64,000 nucleotides of DNA from contig NZ_PEKX01000007.1 in assembly GCF_002796985.1 (NCBI RefSeq), forward strand, positions 548,284 through 612,283, given 5' to 3'. The translations under genes were made by a program, and so were the position numbers. Of the stretch, positions 39,948-49,729 are shown one piece after another (the stretch's first letter is position 1; every line of letters begins with the position of its first letter). The stretch is from Pseudomonas sp. Its GTDB lineage: Bacteria > Pseudomonadota > Gammaproteobacteria > Pseudomonadales > Pseudomonadaceae. Below the pieces are notes generated by a model. The model was not told where the DNA came from and made no database searches. It saw only the letters and a program-made list of their open reading frames with translations.

Positions 39948-40142
39948 ATGAAAAAAGACCAGAACAACGTAGTACATCTGCATCAGCGCGATCTGACGAG
40001 CGCTCTGGAGCGGTTGAATAGAATCACTGGTCTGCACTTCAGCAGTTGGCCTGAGTCGCTCCTGCCGACCGTCTCGCAGGAAACCACCGCACCCGTCGCG
40101 ACCGATTCGACAGACGAGACCCAGGTTCGTCAGTTGGGCTGA
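39948..40142 (+). CDS. Small protein of unknown function
   Basis: A 64-residue hydrophilic product (MKKDQNNVVHLHQRDLTSAL...), with a short predicted helix in DLTSALERLNRITGL and a polar, Thr/Glu/Asp-rich C-terminus. No domain is recognised. An in-frame ATG at 39912 would add 12 residues; AAGG lies 12 nt before 39948, which is not decisive. The sigma-54-like promoter upstream argues for a real, conditionally expressed gene. It is convergent with the next gene, 4 nt apart. Confidence 0.6.
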   Translation: MKKDQNNVVHLHQRDLTSALERLNRITGLHFSSWPESLLPTVSQETTAPVATDSTDETQVRQLG

Positions 40143-40146
40143 TCCC

Positions 40147-40542
40147 TCAGAGGCTGGTGGCCAGGGGGCGCGCGGCGCCTTCCTGCTGCTCCACGGCCTG
40201 CATGAAGACCTCTTCGGCAATCATCCGCGACAGCGGAACAGCCGAGCGCAGCTTGATCTGCGCATCCTCGATCCGCTGGGAAAACGCCAGACGCGCCACG
40301 CCTGAGAGCAGGATGCGGCTCTGTTTGTTGACCGTGCCATGGTCGATGACCACTTCCCGGCTGCGCTCACCATCGCGATAACTGAGCACCAGCGTCACCG
40401 GCAGATCCGCCACGCCGGGCAGATGCAGCCATGCCGCGACATTGAAGTCGGCCAGTCGCCCTCCATTGGCCGCATTGGCCGGCCGCGCGCTGGCGACAAT
40501 ATGGCTGGGTACCTTGCTGACAAGCTGGTCTGTAGGCTGCAT
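40147..40542 (-). CDS. Protein of unknown function
   Basis: A 131-residue soluble product (MQPTDQLVSKVPSHIVASAR...). The middle reads like a beta-sandwich (FNVAAWLHLPGVADLPVTLVLSYRDGERSREVVIDHGTVNKQSRILLSGVARL) and the end is helical. I recognise no family. The ATG at 40542 has AGGA 7-8 nt upstream and is preferred over a longer in-frame start at 40575. A TATAAT sequence about 115 nt upstream on the minus strand could be its -10 box. The location is probably cytoplasmic. Confidence 0.6.
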   Translation of the reverse strand: MQPTDQLVSKVPSHIVASARPANAANGGRLADFNVAAWLHLPGVADLPVTLVLSYRDGERSREVVIDHGTVNKQSRILLSGVARLAFSQRIEDAQIKLRSAVPLSRMIAEEVFMQAVEQQEGAARPLATSL

Positions 40543-40727
40543 CGGGCTGTCCTGTCGATGGAGGCCGACGTACATGGCGCCAGCCGCATTCTGAAGGCCG
40601 CTGAGTTATCGGCGCGCGAGAATCGTCCCGAGAGTCAGAACGAACGTTCGAATTATAGAGACGCGGTGGCCAGCTATTCCGGGCGTACTGCCGATCTTAC
40701 CTGTGACTTCTCTCCCAAAATCGACAT

Positions 40728-42137
40728 TCAGGCCAGGCGTAGCGGGTGGCGTGCTACCAGGGGTGTGCTGAGGTTGGCGACGGGCAGCGGCAGAATGGTC
40801 TGGTTGTCAAAGCTGGCCAGTTGCAGCCAGAGGTTCTCGCCTTCGACGAACTGCCCCTGGGGTACCCACAGCCCGTGATACCAGCCGTTGCCCGGCTCCG
40901 GCGTGCTCTGCAGGACGCCGGGGTGACGCTGGGCGTCAGGTGCACGGCGTAGCCAGATCGGCCGGGGAAGCCCTTTCAGGTAGCGCAGGCCGAGGTGCAG
41001 CCCGTCGCTGTTGAGATGTCGCCAGCGCACCACGGCGAGGGTGGGAGTTCCGCCTTCATTGGGGATCAGCAGCAGTTGGCCGACCGGAAGCTGCCCGGCC
41101 TGCTGGCCGGTGCAGAGAATGCGTGCGCCGCCGGCGCTGGCGTCCATCATTGCCGCTTCCCGGCTGGGACTGGCGGAGCCATCCAGCAGGTGCTGCTGGA
41201 TGGCTGCAAGGCCGACCACCAGGCGACAAGTGCCGCTTTGCTCGGCGCGCTCATGGCGACGCGCCTGGTGGCCTAGCCAGTGATGGCGGACGCGCGCCAG
41301 CAGCGCCCCCTGGTCTAATCGGCGCAGGGGAGCGGGGTCATGCAGCGCGATCAGCAGGGCGCCTAGTTCCAGGCGGCGCAGTTGCTCGGCCGGGGCTTCG
41401 GTGGTCTGCTCGACGGCGAGGCAGGGTTGGTCCGAGCCGAGGTCGACGACGAAGCCTTCCTGTTCCTCGTCATCCCAGGGCAGCAGGCGGCCCAGCGCGG
41501 CCAGGGGGGCAAGGGCGCTGAACAGTTGCGGTGCTTCACCCTCGGTCAGATGGAACGGGTTACTCAGGGCTAGTAGCAGAATCTGCTGGTACAGCCCGCG
41601 CAAGGTCCCCGCCGGAACCGGGTCGAATGCTGCCGCGACGGGCTCGTCCAGGCACTCCTGGTGTTCGCCGATCCAGTAGAGCAGGTGGCTGTCGCGCCAG
41701 AGGCTGCCTGGTGGCTGTTGATATTGCTGGTAATGGCGCAGCAAGGCCTGGGCGAGAAAGTGCTGCGCCATGTACAGGCACCAGGCCATATGTGGCCGGG
41801 ACGGTTTACGGCCGTGCAGGATCTGTAGCAGCAGGCGCTTGAAGCCGGCGGCGAGTTCGCTGCAGAAGTGCACGAAGAGCGCAGGAGGCGTCTTTTCCTG
41901 GCGGATCAGCCGTTCGTAGTGCCGATACTCTTCACTGAGGCTTTGCAGGGCGCGCTGTCTTTCCAGTAAGGTCAGCGCGCATCGGTTGAGGCGGAACAGC
42001 GTGCCCAGAGCCTTCTGCAAACCTTCCTGCAGGGGCTGCTGCCGCGATTCCTGAAGCCTGACCGCCAGGTTGCTCATTGCCTCGGCATCTTCTTCGAGGA
42101 TGTCCGGCACCTCCAGACGCAGGGCATCGAGCATCAT
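40728..42137 (-). CDS. Large protein with a degenerate C-terminal PilZ-like domain
   Basis: A 469-residue soluble protein. Residues about 1-330 are helical with many Leu, Gln and Arg and match nothing I know. From about residue 355 a PilZ-like stretch appears: SPSREAAMMDASAGGARI resembles the R...D/NxSxxG motif for cyclic di-GMP, and VVRWRHLNSDGLHLGLRYL resembles the closing PilZ strands. The first RxxxR motif is reduced to one visible Arg, so ligand binding is uncertain. The start at 42137 (or 42134) is chosen because the frame further upstream overlaps the divergent thioredoxin gene. It is a possible c-di-GMP effector or a chaperone-like protein. Confidence 0.6.
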   Translation of the reverse strand: MMLDALRLEVPDILEEDAEAMSNLAVRLQESRQQPLQEGLQKALGTLFRLNRCALTLLERQRALQSLSEEYRHYERLIRQEKTPPALFVHFCSELAAGFKRLLLQILHGRKPSRPHMAWCLYMAQHFLAQALLRHYQQYQQPPGSLWRDSHLLYWIGEHQECLDEPVAAAFDPVPAGTLRGLYQQILLLALSNPFHLTEGEAPQLFSALAPLAALGRLLPWDDEEQEGFVVDLGSDQPCLAVEQTTEAPAEQLRRLELGALLIALHDPAPLRRLDQGALLARVRHHWLGHQARRHERAEQSGTCRLVVGLAAIQQHLLDGSASPSREAAMMDASAGGARILCTGQQAGQLPVGQLLLIPNEGGTPTLAVVRWRHLNSDGLHLGLRYLKGLPRPIWLRRAPDAQRHPGVLQSTPEPGNGWYHGLWVPQGQFVEGENLWLQLASFDNQTILPLPVANLSTPLVARHPLRLA

Positions 42138-42167
42138 GACCACCCCGCATACACGAGGATTGAAGGC

Positions 42168-42638
42168 ATGGGAGTGCGGCTCCGTATTGTGATGGGCTTG
42201 ATGGCCGGCCTGATCCTGGCCGGCTGCTCGGCGGACTATGGCACCGATCAGCATGGACAGAAAGTACCCGCTGCAAGCGTAGATGGCCAGTGGCTAGTGA
42301 TTAATTACTGGGCGGAGTGGTGCGCGCCGTGCCGCAAGGAAATTCCCGAGTTGAATCAGCTCGCGGCAGAAGGCAAGGCGAAGGGCTTCCGGGTGCTGGG
42401 GGTGAATTTCGATGGGCTGCGCGATGCGGACCTGGCGAAGGCTTCACAGGCGCTGGGCGTGCAGTACACCGTGCTGGCCGATGACCCTGCGCCGCGCTAC
42501 AGCCTGCCGCGCAGCGAAGCGCTGCCTGTAACCTACCTCATCGACCCTGAGGGCAGGATGCGCGAGCAGTTGCTCGGTGAGCAGACCGCTGCCGGCCTGC
42601 AGGCGCGCTTGAGCGCATTGCGCGAGGAGAAGCAGTGA
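42168..42638 (+). CDS. TlpA-like thioredoxin-fold lipoprotein
   Basis: A 156-residue lipoprotein: signal with lipobox ILAGC (C20), then a thioredoxin-like domain with the WCAPC active site near residue 51 and a cis-Pro in ALPVTYLID. TlpA/ResA proteins reduce specific disulfides in the periplasm, for example in cytochrome c or copper-site assembly. The partner here is not known. The stop overlaps the acylphosphatase start (TGATG), so the two are co-translated. Confidence 0.88.
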   Translation: MGVRLRIVMGLMAGLILAGCSADYGTDQHGQKVPAASVDGQWLVINYWAEWCAPCRKEIPELNQLAAEGKAKGFRVLGVNFDGLRDADLAKASQALGVQYTVLADDPAPRYSLPRSEALPVTYLIDPEGRMREQLLGEQTAAGLQARLSALREEKQ

Positions 42639-42913
42639 TGGCCAGGATCTGTCTGCACGGTTATATCAGCGGCAAGGTGCAGGGCGTCTATTACCGCCAG
42701 AGCACCGAGGAACAGGCCGAGCGTCTGGATATCGATGGTTGGGTGCGCAACCTGGATGACGGTCGTGTGGAGTTGCTGATCGAGGGTGAGGAGGGGGCGG
42801 TGCGCGAGCTGGAGAAGTGGCTGGCGCGCGGCCCAGTCAAGGCCAGGGTAGCGTCGGTGGAACTGCAGCCGATGACGCCCCAGGGCATCACCGGCTTTAT
42901 CGTCCGTCGCTGA
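42638..42913 (+). CDS. acyP: Acylphosphatase
   Basis: A 91-residue enzyme that hydrolyses acyl phosphates such as carbamoyl or 1,3-bisphosphoglycerate phosphates. The phosphate loop is GKVQGVYYR with the catalytic Arg at residue 20, and the catalytic Asn is N38 in GWVRNLDDGRVE. The YY in place of the usual FF/FY is a mild variant. The ATG at 42638 overlaps the upstream stop; an adjacent in-frame GTG at 42635 is possible. Confidence 0.92.
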   Translation: MARICLHGYISGKVQGVYYRQSTEEQAERLDIDGWVRNLDDGRVELLIEGEEGAVRELEKWLARGPVKARVASVELQPMTPQGITGFIVRR

Positions 42914-42916
42914 GCG

Positions 42917-43873
42917 TCAGTTGCTGGCGCCGGGGTCCGCTGCCAGGCGGCCGGCGTTGGTCATCAGGCTGTGAAGGAATTCCTTCTGCAGCTCCGGATC
43001 GTTGCGGGTCAGTTCGATCAGGCTCTGTTCCAGCTCGCTCGCTTCCTCTTCCATGCCGAGGTCGGAGAGGCGCTTCACCCGGTGCACCCAGTGATGCACG
43101 TCGTCACCTTCCAGGTCGTCATAGATCAGCGCGTGGGCTTCCTTGAGCTTGCCGCGCAGTGAACGGCTGACCATCACGCTGGCGTCGGCGCGGGTGTCGT
43201 CAGAAGGATCCTGGACGCTGAACTGTAGACGGCCAATGCGGCTGACTTCGTCGTCGCTGAAGGGGCCTTCGAGCAGGTTCAGGCGCAGTACGCCGTGGCG
43301 ATCGGTGAGCAGTTCCTGGGAGTTCTTGCCGGCGGTGACGGTCACCGGGCGCTCCGACCAGGGTAGGCTGGAGTACTCGGTGCGCTTGTCGCGCTGCTTC
43401 TCGTCGATGGCTGCCAGATTCTGTTCGGCACGGCCATTGGACTCGACGTTCATGAACGGATTCATGCCGTCGATGCCGTAGCGGATCCAGCCGCGGGTGA
43501 CGCTTTCGGGCAGGTTGCCAAGGGCGAACACGTTGACCACATTGGCGCCGATGCCGCCGACGAAGGCGACGACGCCCAGCGGCATTTCGTACACCTTGCG
43601 CCAGCCCTGGTAAGGCGTATAGCGATCGTAGCGACGGGTGACTTCGAACTCGGTGACTTCGAAAGTCTTCTGCTCCTGCACACGGATACGACGCTGCGGC
43701 AGCTCCAGGGTGCCCGGAGTGCCGACGTCGATCTGCAGACTGTGGTCGAGCAGTTTGCGCTCGACGCGTTCTTCATGCTCGCTGCGTTGCGGCAGCTGAT
43801 TGGCGCAGCCGCTCAGCAGGAGGCTGCCGCACAAGGCGGCAGCCACGAGGCTGGAGGTACTTCGGGTGGACAT
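42917..43873 (-). CDS. Lipoprotein of unknown function
   Basis: A 318-residue lipoprotein with signal MSTRSTSSLVAAALCGSLLLSGC (lipid Cys at residue 23). The mature protein includes a hydrophobic stretch, MPLGVVAFVGGIGANVVNVFALG, that could be a buried strand or a membrane segment, a region with VTVTAGKNSQELLTDRHGVLRLNLLEG, and a helical, acidic C-terminus. I recognise no characterised family. It lies 8 nt downstream of proS on the same strand order (proS ends upstream at 43882 on the minus strand), so it may be co-transcribed with proS. Confidence 0.7.
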   Translation of the reverse strand: MSTRSTSSLVAAALCGSLLLSGCANQLPQRSEHEERVERKLLDHSLQIDVGTPGTLELPQRRIRVQEQKTFEVTEFEVTRRYDRYTPYQGWRKVYEMPLGVVAFVGGIGANVVNVFALGNLPESVTRGWIRYGIDGMNPFMNVESNGRAEQNLAAIDEKQRDKRTEYSSLPWSERPVTVTAGKNSQELLTDRHGVLRLNLLEGPFSDDEVSRIGRLQFSVQDPSDDTRADASVMVSRSLRGKLKEAHALIYDDLEGDDVHHWVHRVKRLSDLGMEEEASELEQSLIELTRNDPELQKEFLHSLMTNAGRLAADPGASN

Positions 43874-43881
43874 TGCTCTGC

Positions 43882-45597
<1,716 letters not shown>

Positions 45598-45699
45598 CTT
45601 TGGCCGTTTTGTCGGTTGCGAAGGGGGATATAGGCTGGGCATTGTACGGTGCAGGTCTGGCTGCGTACAGCGCGCGGCGGGTGGAGACGGAGGAGTGGT

Positions 45700-46116
45700 G
45701 TGAGTCGATTGAATGCAGCGCAGGTACAGGCGTTCATCCGCGCGGGGTTGCCCATGGCGGACGACATGGATTTCCGCATCGATGCGCTGGAAGGGCGCAG
45801 CGCGTTCGCGCGGGTTCCCTTCCATGGAAAGCTGGTGCGGCCGGGCGGCACGGTGTCCGGGCCCACCATCATGGCGCTGGCGGATGCGGCAATGTATGCG
45901 GTGATCCTGGCTCAGCTGGAAAACGTTGAAATGGCGGTGACTTCCAATCTCAATATCAACTTCTTGAGCAAGCCCAAGCCCGAAGACCTGCTGGCGGAGG
46001 CAAAGATATTGAAGTTGGGGCGTCGGCAGGTAGTTTGCGAAGTAGCTGTCTACTCGGTCAGCAATCCGCAGGAGTTGGTGGCTCATGTCACCGGAACATA
46101 TGTATTACCGATGTAA
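45700..46116 (+). CDS. PaaI-family hotdog thioesterase
   Basis: A 138-residue hotdog-fold protein. The block VRPGGTVSGPTIMALADAAMYAVIL holds the catalytic region of the PaaI/YbgC-related 4HBT group, and NLNINFLSKPKPEDLLAEAKILKLGRRQVVCEV matches the later strands. It likely hydrolyses a small acyl-CoA; the substrate is unknown. The start is GTG at 45700 with AGGAG just upstream. No ATG is available in frame before the conserved region. A shared terminator follows. Confidence 0.85.
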   Translation: MSRLNAAQVQAFIRAGLPMADDMDFRIDALEGRSAFARVPFHGKLVRPGGTVSGPTIMALADAAMYAVILAQLENVEMAVTSNLNINFLSKPKPEDLLAEAKILKLGRRQVVCEVAVYSVSNPQELVAHVTGTYVLPM

Positions 46117-46150
46117 CAGATACGTTCGTAGTTGTAGGTAAGTTGCAATA

Positions 46151-46176
46151 AAAAGCCCGGCAGAAGCCGGGCTTTT
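46151..46176. terminator. Bidirectional terminator
   Basis: AAAAGCCCGGC (46151-46161) pairs with GCCGGGCTTTT (46166-46176), with T-runs on both strands. It separates the thioesterase gene from oprD. Confidence 0.9.
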
Positions 46177-46200
46177 TAGTTACCTGCAGGTCGTTCTGGA

Positions 46201-47514
46201 TTACAGAACGGACAGCGGGTAGTCGACGATCAGGCGGAACTCGTCGACGCTGCCACCAGTGCTGGCGTCGCCACGGTGCCAAGCTTGACGGATACGGAAG
46301 GACAGGTCCTTGGCCGGGCCGCTTTGCAGAACATACTTGGCTTCGACGTTGGTCTCGCGCTCTTTGTCGTCTTTGCCATAGAAGCCGGCGTAGGCGGTAT
46401 CGTCAGCGTGGGTGCCGTCGATATCCTTACCGTAAATGTAGCGGGTCATGAAGGTCAGGCCCGGAACGCCGTACTCGGCCATGTTCAGGTCGTAACGGCC
46501 TTGCCAGGATTTTTCGCCCGGACCGTTGAAGTCGGAGTACTGAATGGAGTTGGCGAGAAAGATGGAGTCACCGCCGCCATTGTTATCGCCGATGCCGATA
46601 TAGTCGAACGGGGTGTCTCCGTTGACGTCCTGGTAGGCGAGAGTGAAGGTGTGAGCGCTGATGGTATAGGCAGCGGCCAGCGAGAAGGTGTTGTTGCTGA
46701 TGTCGCCCAGCTCGGATTTGCCTTCGTCGCGGGTGTTGTAATAGTTGAAGTCCAGCCCCAGCGACTGATTGTCTGCGATCGGCAGGGTGTAGTTCAGGTT
46801 GACGTAGTACTGGTCCCACATGTCTTCCAGCTTGGCGCCATACAGCGAAGCGGAGAACTGATCGTTGAAGGCGTACTTGCCGCCTACGAAGTCGGCTGAG
46901 TTGGCTGCCACGACAGCGTAGGTAGCCCAGATCTCACCATCGCGGTTGGTGGTGTCCTGGCCGGTACCGGAGTAGAAATGACCTGCTTCCAGGTCCAGGC
47001 CATCGACTTCGCTGCTCATCAGGCTGAAGCCGCTGGCGGTCTGCGGCAGCAGACGGGTGCCGCCTACAGCGAACACCGGTGCGGTGGGCTGCATGTCGCC
47101 GAATTTCAGCTCGGTCTTGGAGATGCGGACCTTGACGGCTGCACCGGCTTTGCCGAAATCATCGGCCTTGTCGCCGTCATCGTGAACCGGCAGGTTGCCG
47201 GTGCCGCCGTAGCCACTGCCGCCGTCGAGTTTCAGGCCCAGGTAGCCGAAGGCGTCAACACCGAAACCAACGGTGCCTTGGGTGAAGCCGGAGTTGAAGT
47301 TGGCCCAGAAGCCTTGGGTCCAGTCACGGGCGTCGACCTTGCCGCCGGTGTTGCTGCGATTGAAGTAGTAGTTGCGAACCAGGAAGTTCAGGCTGCTGTC
47401 TTCGACAAAGCCTTTGGCGTCAGCCTGATTGCCTACGAAGGGTTCGGCCATTGCCAGTTGTGTGCTGCCTGCAGATACCGCCAGGGCGATGGCGCTCCAC
47501 TTCATCACTTTCAT
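46201..47514 (-). CDS. oprD: OprD-family outer-membrane porin
   Basis: A 437-residue porin nearly identical in many blocks to P. aeruginosa OprD: MKVMKWSAIALAVSAGSTQ signal, then DWTQGF, FTQGTVGFGVDAFGYLGLKLDG, VKVRISKTELKFGDMQPTAPVFAVGG, SIQYSDFNGPGEKSWQ, and the end FRLIVDYPLSVL. OprD takes up basic amino acids and small peptides and admits carbapenems in P. aeruginosa. The signal peptide is followed by AEPFVG. AGGAG lies 9 nt before the ATG at 47514. Two in-frame ATGs further upstream (47550, 47574) would lengthen the N-terminus. An 18-strand barrel is expected. Confidence 0.93.
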   Translation of the reverse strand: MKVMKWSAIALAVSAGSTQLAMAEPFVGNQADAKGFVEDSSLNFLVRNYYFNRSNTGGKVDARDWTQGFWANFNSGFTQGTVGFGVDAFGYLGLKLDGGSGYGGTGNLPVHDDGDKADDFGKAGAAVKVRISKTELKFGDMQPTAPVFAVGGTRLLPQTASGFSLMSSEVDGLDLEAGHFYSGTGQDTTNRDGEIWATYAVVAANSADFVGGKYAFNDQFSASLYGAKLEDMWDQYYVNLNYTLPIADNQSLGLDFNYYNTRDEGKSELGDISNNTFSLAAAYTISAHTFTLAYQDVNGDTPFDYIGIGDNNGGGDSIFLANSIQYSDFNGPGEKSWQGRYDLNMAEYGVPGLTFMTRYIYGKDIDGTHADDTAYAGFYGKDDKERETNVEAKYVLQSGPAKDLSFRIRQAWHRGDASTGGSVDEFRLIVDYPLSVL

Positions 47515-48228
47515 TGTGATTGCTCCTTTGGTTTTGAAATTATCTGCCATCACAGTGCCGCGGTGACGGCTCATTCTTTTTGTCGGCGCTAACTTATAGC
47601 ACGCGTGTTCAGTTGGCGATAGTTGCCCAAATAAACACACAAAACCTTTACGGGACTGTCGCAAAACTGCATGACGCATGTCGCATTCAAGCAGTTCTCA
47701 TGTTGCAAAAAGAGATTGCCCCCTGATTGCTTCATTGGTACTTCAGCTCCTGTGGCTCTCTATTCCATTGACCACTTCTTAAGTTCTCCCGCCTCCGCGC
47801 CCACTTCTCCAGTTGGGGTGGTCGTCGGTGCGATGTCCTTGCCTCTAGCAACAACCGTGCACAAATGCTCGGAGCTGCTTTCACAGTGCCCGTCTTGCGA
47901 CGTGTTGGCGCATTTCACGGCTTCTGTTGGCGATTTGCAACATCAACGAGCGCGTGTGTCGTTTTCCGGCATCCCGTAGTTGTAGCTGTTTAAACGATTT
48001 TTCGCCGCTGATGGCTGTGATTGCCGTGCAGATTCCTGCACGCGCCTATTGTTGGGATGTGCCAATTCGCGTCATGCGCGGTCGTGGTGCGGAGGGCTTG
48101 CGAACGCGCTCCGGGAGGAGGCGTCGGTCGGGCATGTTCGCCGGGAGGGCTCTCTAGTATTCTTCGCGCCCTTCGGCTCCTTCGCGGAGCTAGGCTTAAA
48201 TAAAGGCACGTCGAACAGGAGAGGTCTT
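47515..48228. other. 714-nt non-coding gap between oprD and the HIT gene
   Basis: Both flanking genes point outward, so this is a double promoter region. TATAAG on the minus strand (47593-47598) is a possible oprD -10 box. A perfect 7-bp hairpin, CGTGCAG-ATTC-CTGCACG, lies at 48025-48042, and a small GCTCC/GGAGC hairpin near 48168-48190. Base composition is less GC-rich than the genes. I see no convincing ORF. Confidence 0.6.
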
Positions 48229-48654
48229 ATGTTCGCCCTGGATACCCGGCTCAAGCAGGATACCGTCGCGGTGGGTGATTTCCCGCTGAGCAGTCTGCTG
48301 CTGATGAACGACTCGCAGTACCCCTGGCTCATCCTGGTGCCGCGTCGCGAGGACGTCAGTGAAATCTTCCAGTTGGACTCCGCTGACCAGCAGCAGCTAT
48401 GGCGGGAAGCGACTCAGTTGGCGGAAGTGCTCAAGGATACTTTCGATGCCGACAAGATGAACGTGGCTAACCTCGGGAACGTCGTTAGTCAGCTTCACGT
48501 ACATGTGATCGTGCGTAAAAGGGACGATGTCGCCTGGCCGGGCCCGGTCTGGGGCAGGCATCCGGCCGTTCCTTATACGGGCGAGGAGCTGGCGCGGGTG
48601 CGCGAGAAGTTGCGCATGGCGCTGGGTGATGGTTTTCGCTTCAGCCAGGAGTGA
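48229..48654 (+). CDS. HIT-domain protein
   Basis: A 141-residue protein of the histidine-triad superfamily. The motif reads QLHVHVIVR: the first His of the triad is Gln, while the nucleophilic middle His and the third His remain. The upstream MNVANLGNVVSQ and downstream AWPGPVWG are typical of this proteobacterial subfamily. HIT proteins hydrolyse or transfer nucleotidyl groups; the substrate is unknown. The ATG at 48229 has AGGAGAGG upstream. SlyX follows 3 nt after the stop. Confidence 0.85.
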   Translation: MFALDTRLKQDTVAVGDFPLSSLLLMNDSQYPWLILVPRREDVSEIFQLDSADQQQLWREATQLAEVLKDTFDADKMNVANLGNVVSQLHVHVIVRKRDDVAWPGPVWGRHPAVPYTGEELARVREKLRMALGDGFRFSQE

Positions 48655-48657
48655 CTG

Positions 48658-48864
48658 ATGGATCTGGAGACTCGAGTGATGGATCTGGAAAGCCGGCTGG
48701 CTTTCCAGGATGACGCGTTGCAGACCCTGAGCGACGTGGTCTATGAGCAAGAGCGGGTGATCGAGCGTCTGCGCCTGCAGATGCAGGTGCTGCTCCGGCG
48801 CCTGGAGGATCTGCAGGGTCAGGTTGGCGTGTCGGAAGACGATGCTCCGCCGCCGCACTATTGA
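48658..48864 (+). CDS. slyX: SlyX family protein
   Basis: A 68-residue coiled-coil protein: DLETRVMDLESRLAFQDDALQTLSDVVYEQERVIERLRLQMQ has heptad repeats through most of its length, and the tail ends in the family DDAPPPHY. Function is unknown despite the name. It starts 3 nt after the HIT gene and is followed by a strong terminator. Confidence 0.9.
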   Translation: MDLETRVMDLESRLAFQDDALQTLSDVVYEQERVIERLRLQMQVLLRRLEDLQGQVGVSEDDAPPPHY

Positions 48865-48872
48865 TTGCCTGC

Positions 48873-48906
48873 ATGAAAAAGCCCGCCAATCGGCGGGCTT
48901 TTTCAT
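48873..48906. terminator. Bidirectional terminator
   Basis: ATGAAAAAGCCCGCC (48873-48887) pairs perfectly with GGCGGGCTTTTTCAT (48892-48906) around AATC. It ends both slyX (plus) and the cold-shock domain gene (minus, stop at 48918). Confidence 0.93.
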
Positions 48907-48917
48907 GGGGGTGGCGT

Positions 48918-49514
48918 TCAGCGGCGGTTGGGCAGGGCGGCTATCACATCCTCCGCCTGCAGGCCTTTGTCGCGCTGAATGACCGAGAACTCAACGCGTT
49001 GGCCTTCGATCAGGATGCGGTGGCCCTCACCGCGAATGGCGCGGAAATGGACGAAGATGTCCTCGCCGGAGTCGCGGGAGATGAAGCCAAAACCCTTGGA
49101 GGTGTTGAACCACTTTACAGTGCCGGTTTCGCGGTTTTCCCCGGCGAAAGTTTCCATCGGCGTGTGGGGACGTGCCGGGTTCAGGCTGGCGGCCCACTGC
49201 AGCACGACTGCGCCGGCGAGGCTCAGCAGCGGCAGCACGATGGCCGGCTGTTCGCCGATGAAGGGTAGCGGGGCGAGCAGGATCAGCGCCTGCAGGACTA
49301 CGGCCAGTACCACCAGGGCGGTGGCCAGGCCTTGCAGGGCGGAAGGTTGTTTCAGCTGGCTGCCCGGAGCGAGCAGGAGGCTGGTCAGGCCGAGCAGGGC
49401 CAGGTAGATGGCATCGCTTTGTTGCAGGTAGGGCAGGGCATCGCTGCGTAGGCTCGGGATAAGGGAGAGTACGAGTGCGGCAACGCCCGTCACGAGATGG
49501 ACGATCTTGAGCAT
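48918..49514 (-). CDS. Membrane protein with C-terminal cold-shock domain
   Basis: A 198-residue protein. Residues about 5-110 contain four hydrophobic segments; residues about 128-192 form a cold-shock domain with TGTVKWFNTSKGFGFISRD (RNP1 KGFGFI) and EDIFVHFRAI (RNP2). The second half should bind single-stranded RNA or DNA while tethered to the inner membrane. Free CspA-type proteins are about 70 residues, so this is a fusion. The role of tethering is unknown. The start at 49514 (MLKIVHLVTGV) begins the first membrane segment. Confidence 0.87.
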   Translation of the reverse strand: MLKIVHLVTGVAALVLSLIPSLRSDALPYLQQSDAIYLALLGLTSLLLAPGSQLKQPSALQGLATALVVLAVVLQALILLAPLPFIGEQPAIVLPLLSLAGAVVLQWAASLNPARPHTPMETFAGENRETGTVKWFNTSKGFGFISRDSGEDIFVHFRAIRGEGHRILIEGQRVEFSVIQRDKGLQAEDVIAALPNRR

Positions 49515-49710
49515 GGTTACGGATTCACCTTGAGCGGGAAACGAAAAAAGAAGCAGCCGTCCCTGAGTGCGACGCCGGATGAGAAAATGAAAGCGCGCCG
49601 GACGGCCTATGCGTGAAACGCACGGCAGGTATTTAACAGCAAACCTCCTGCCTTCTCAAATCAACCGCTTAGGCCATTCGTAGGGGAGGGAAGCCCGCTC
49701 GTGGGCAGGC

Positions 49711-49726
49711 TTCCTTATATAAGGAA
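49711..49726. other. 16-nt perfect palindrome after dps
   Basis: TTCCTTATATAAGGAA lies 4 nt beyond the dps stop codon. Just outside it is a GGAAGCC/GGCTTCC hairpin (49689-49714). It may be the dps terminator region, though no long U-run is present, or a protein-binding site. Confidence 0.45.
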
Positions 49727-49729
49727 GGA

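Noticed and set aside
47671..47979. 102-codon plus-strand open frame between oprD and the HIT gene
   Set aside because: There is no ribosome site, composition is unlike a folded protein, and it lies in a less GC-rich regulatory gap.
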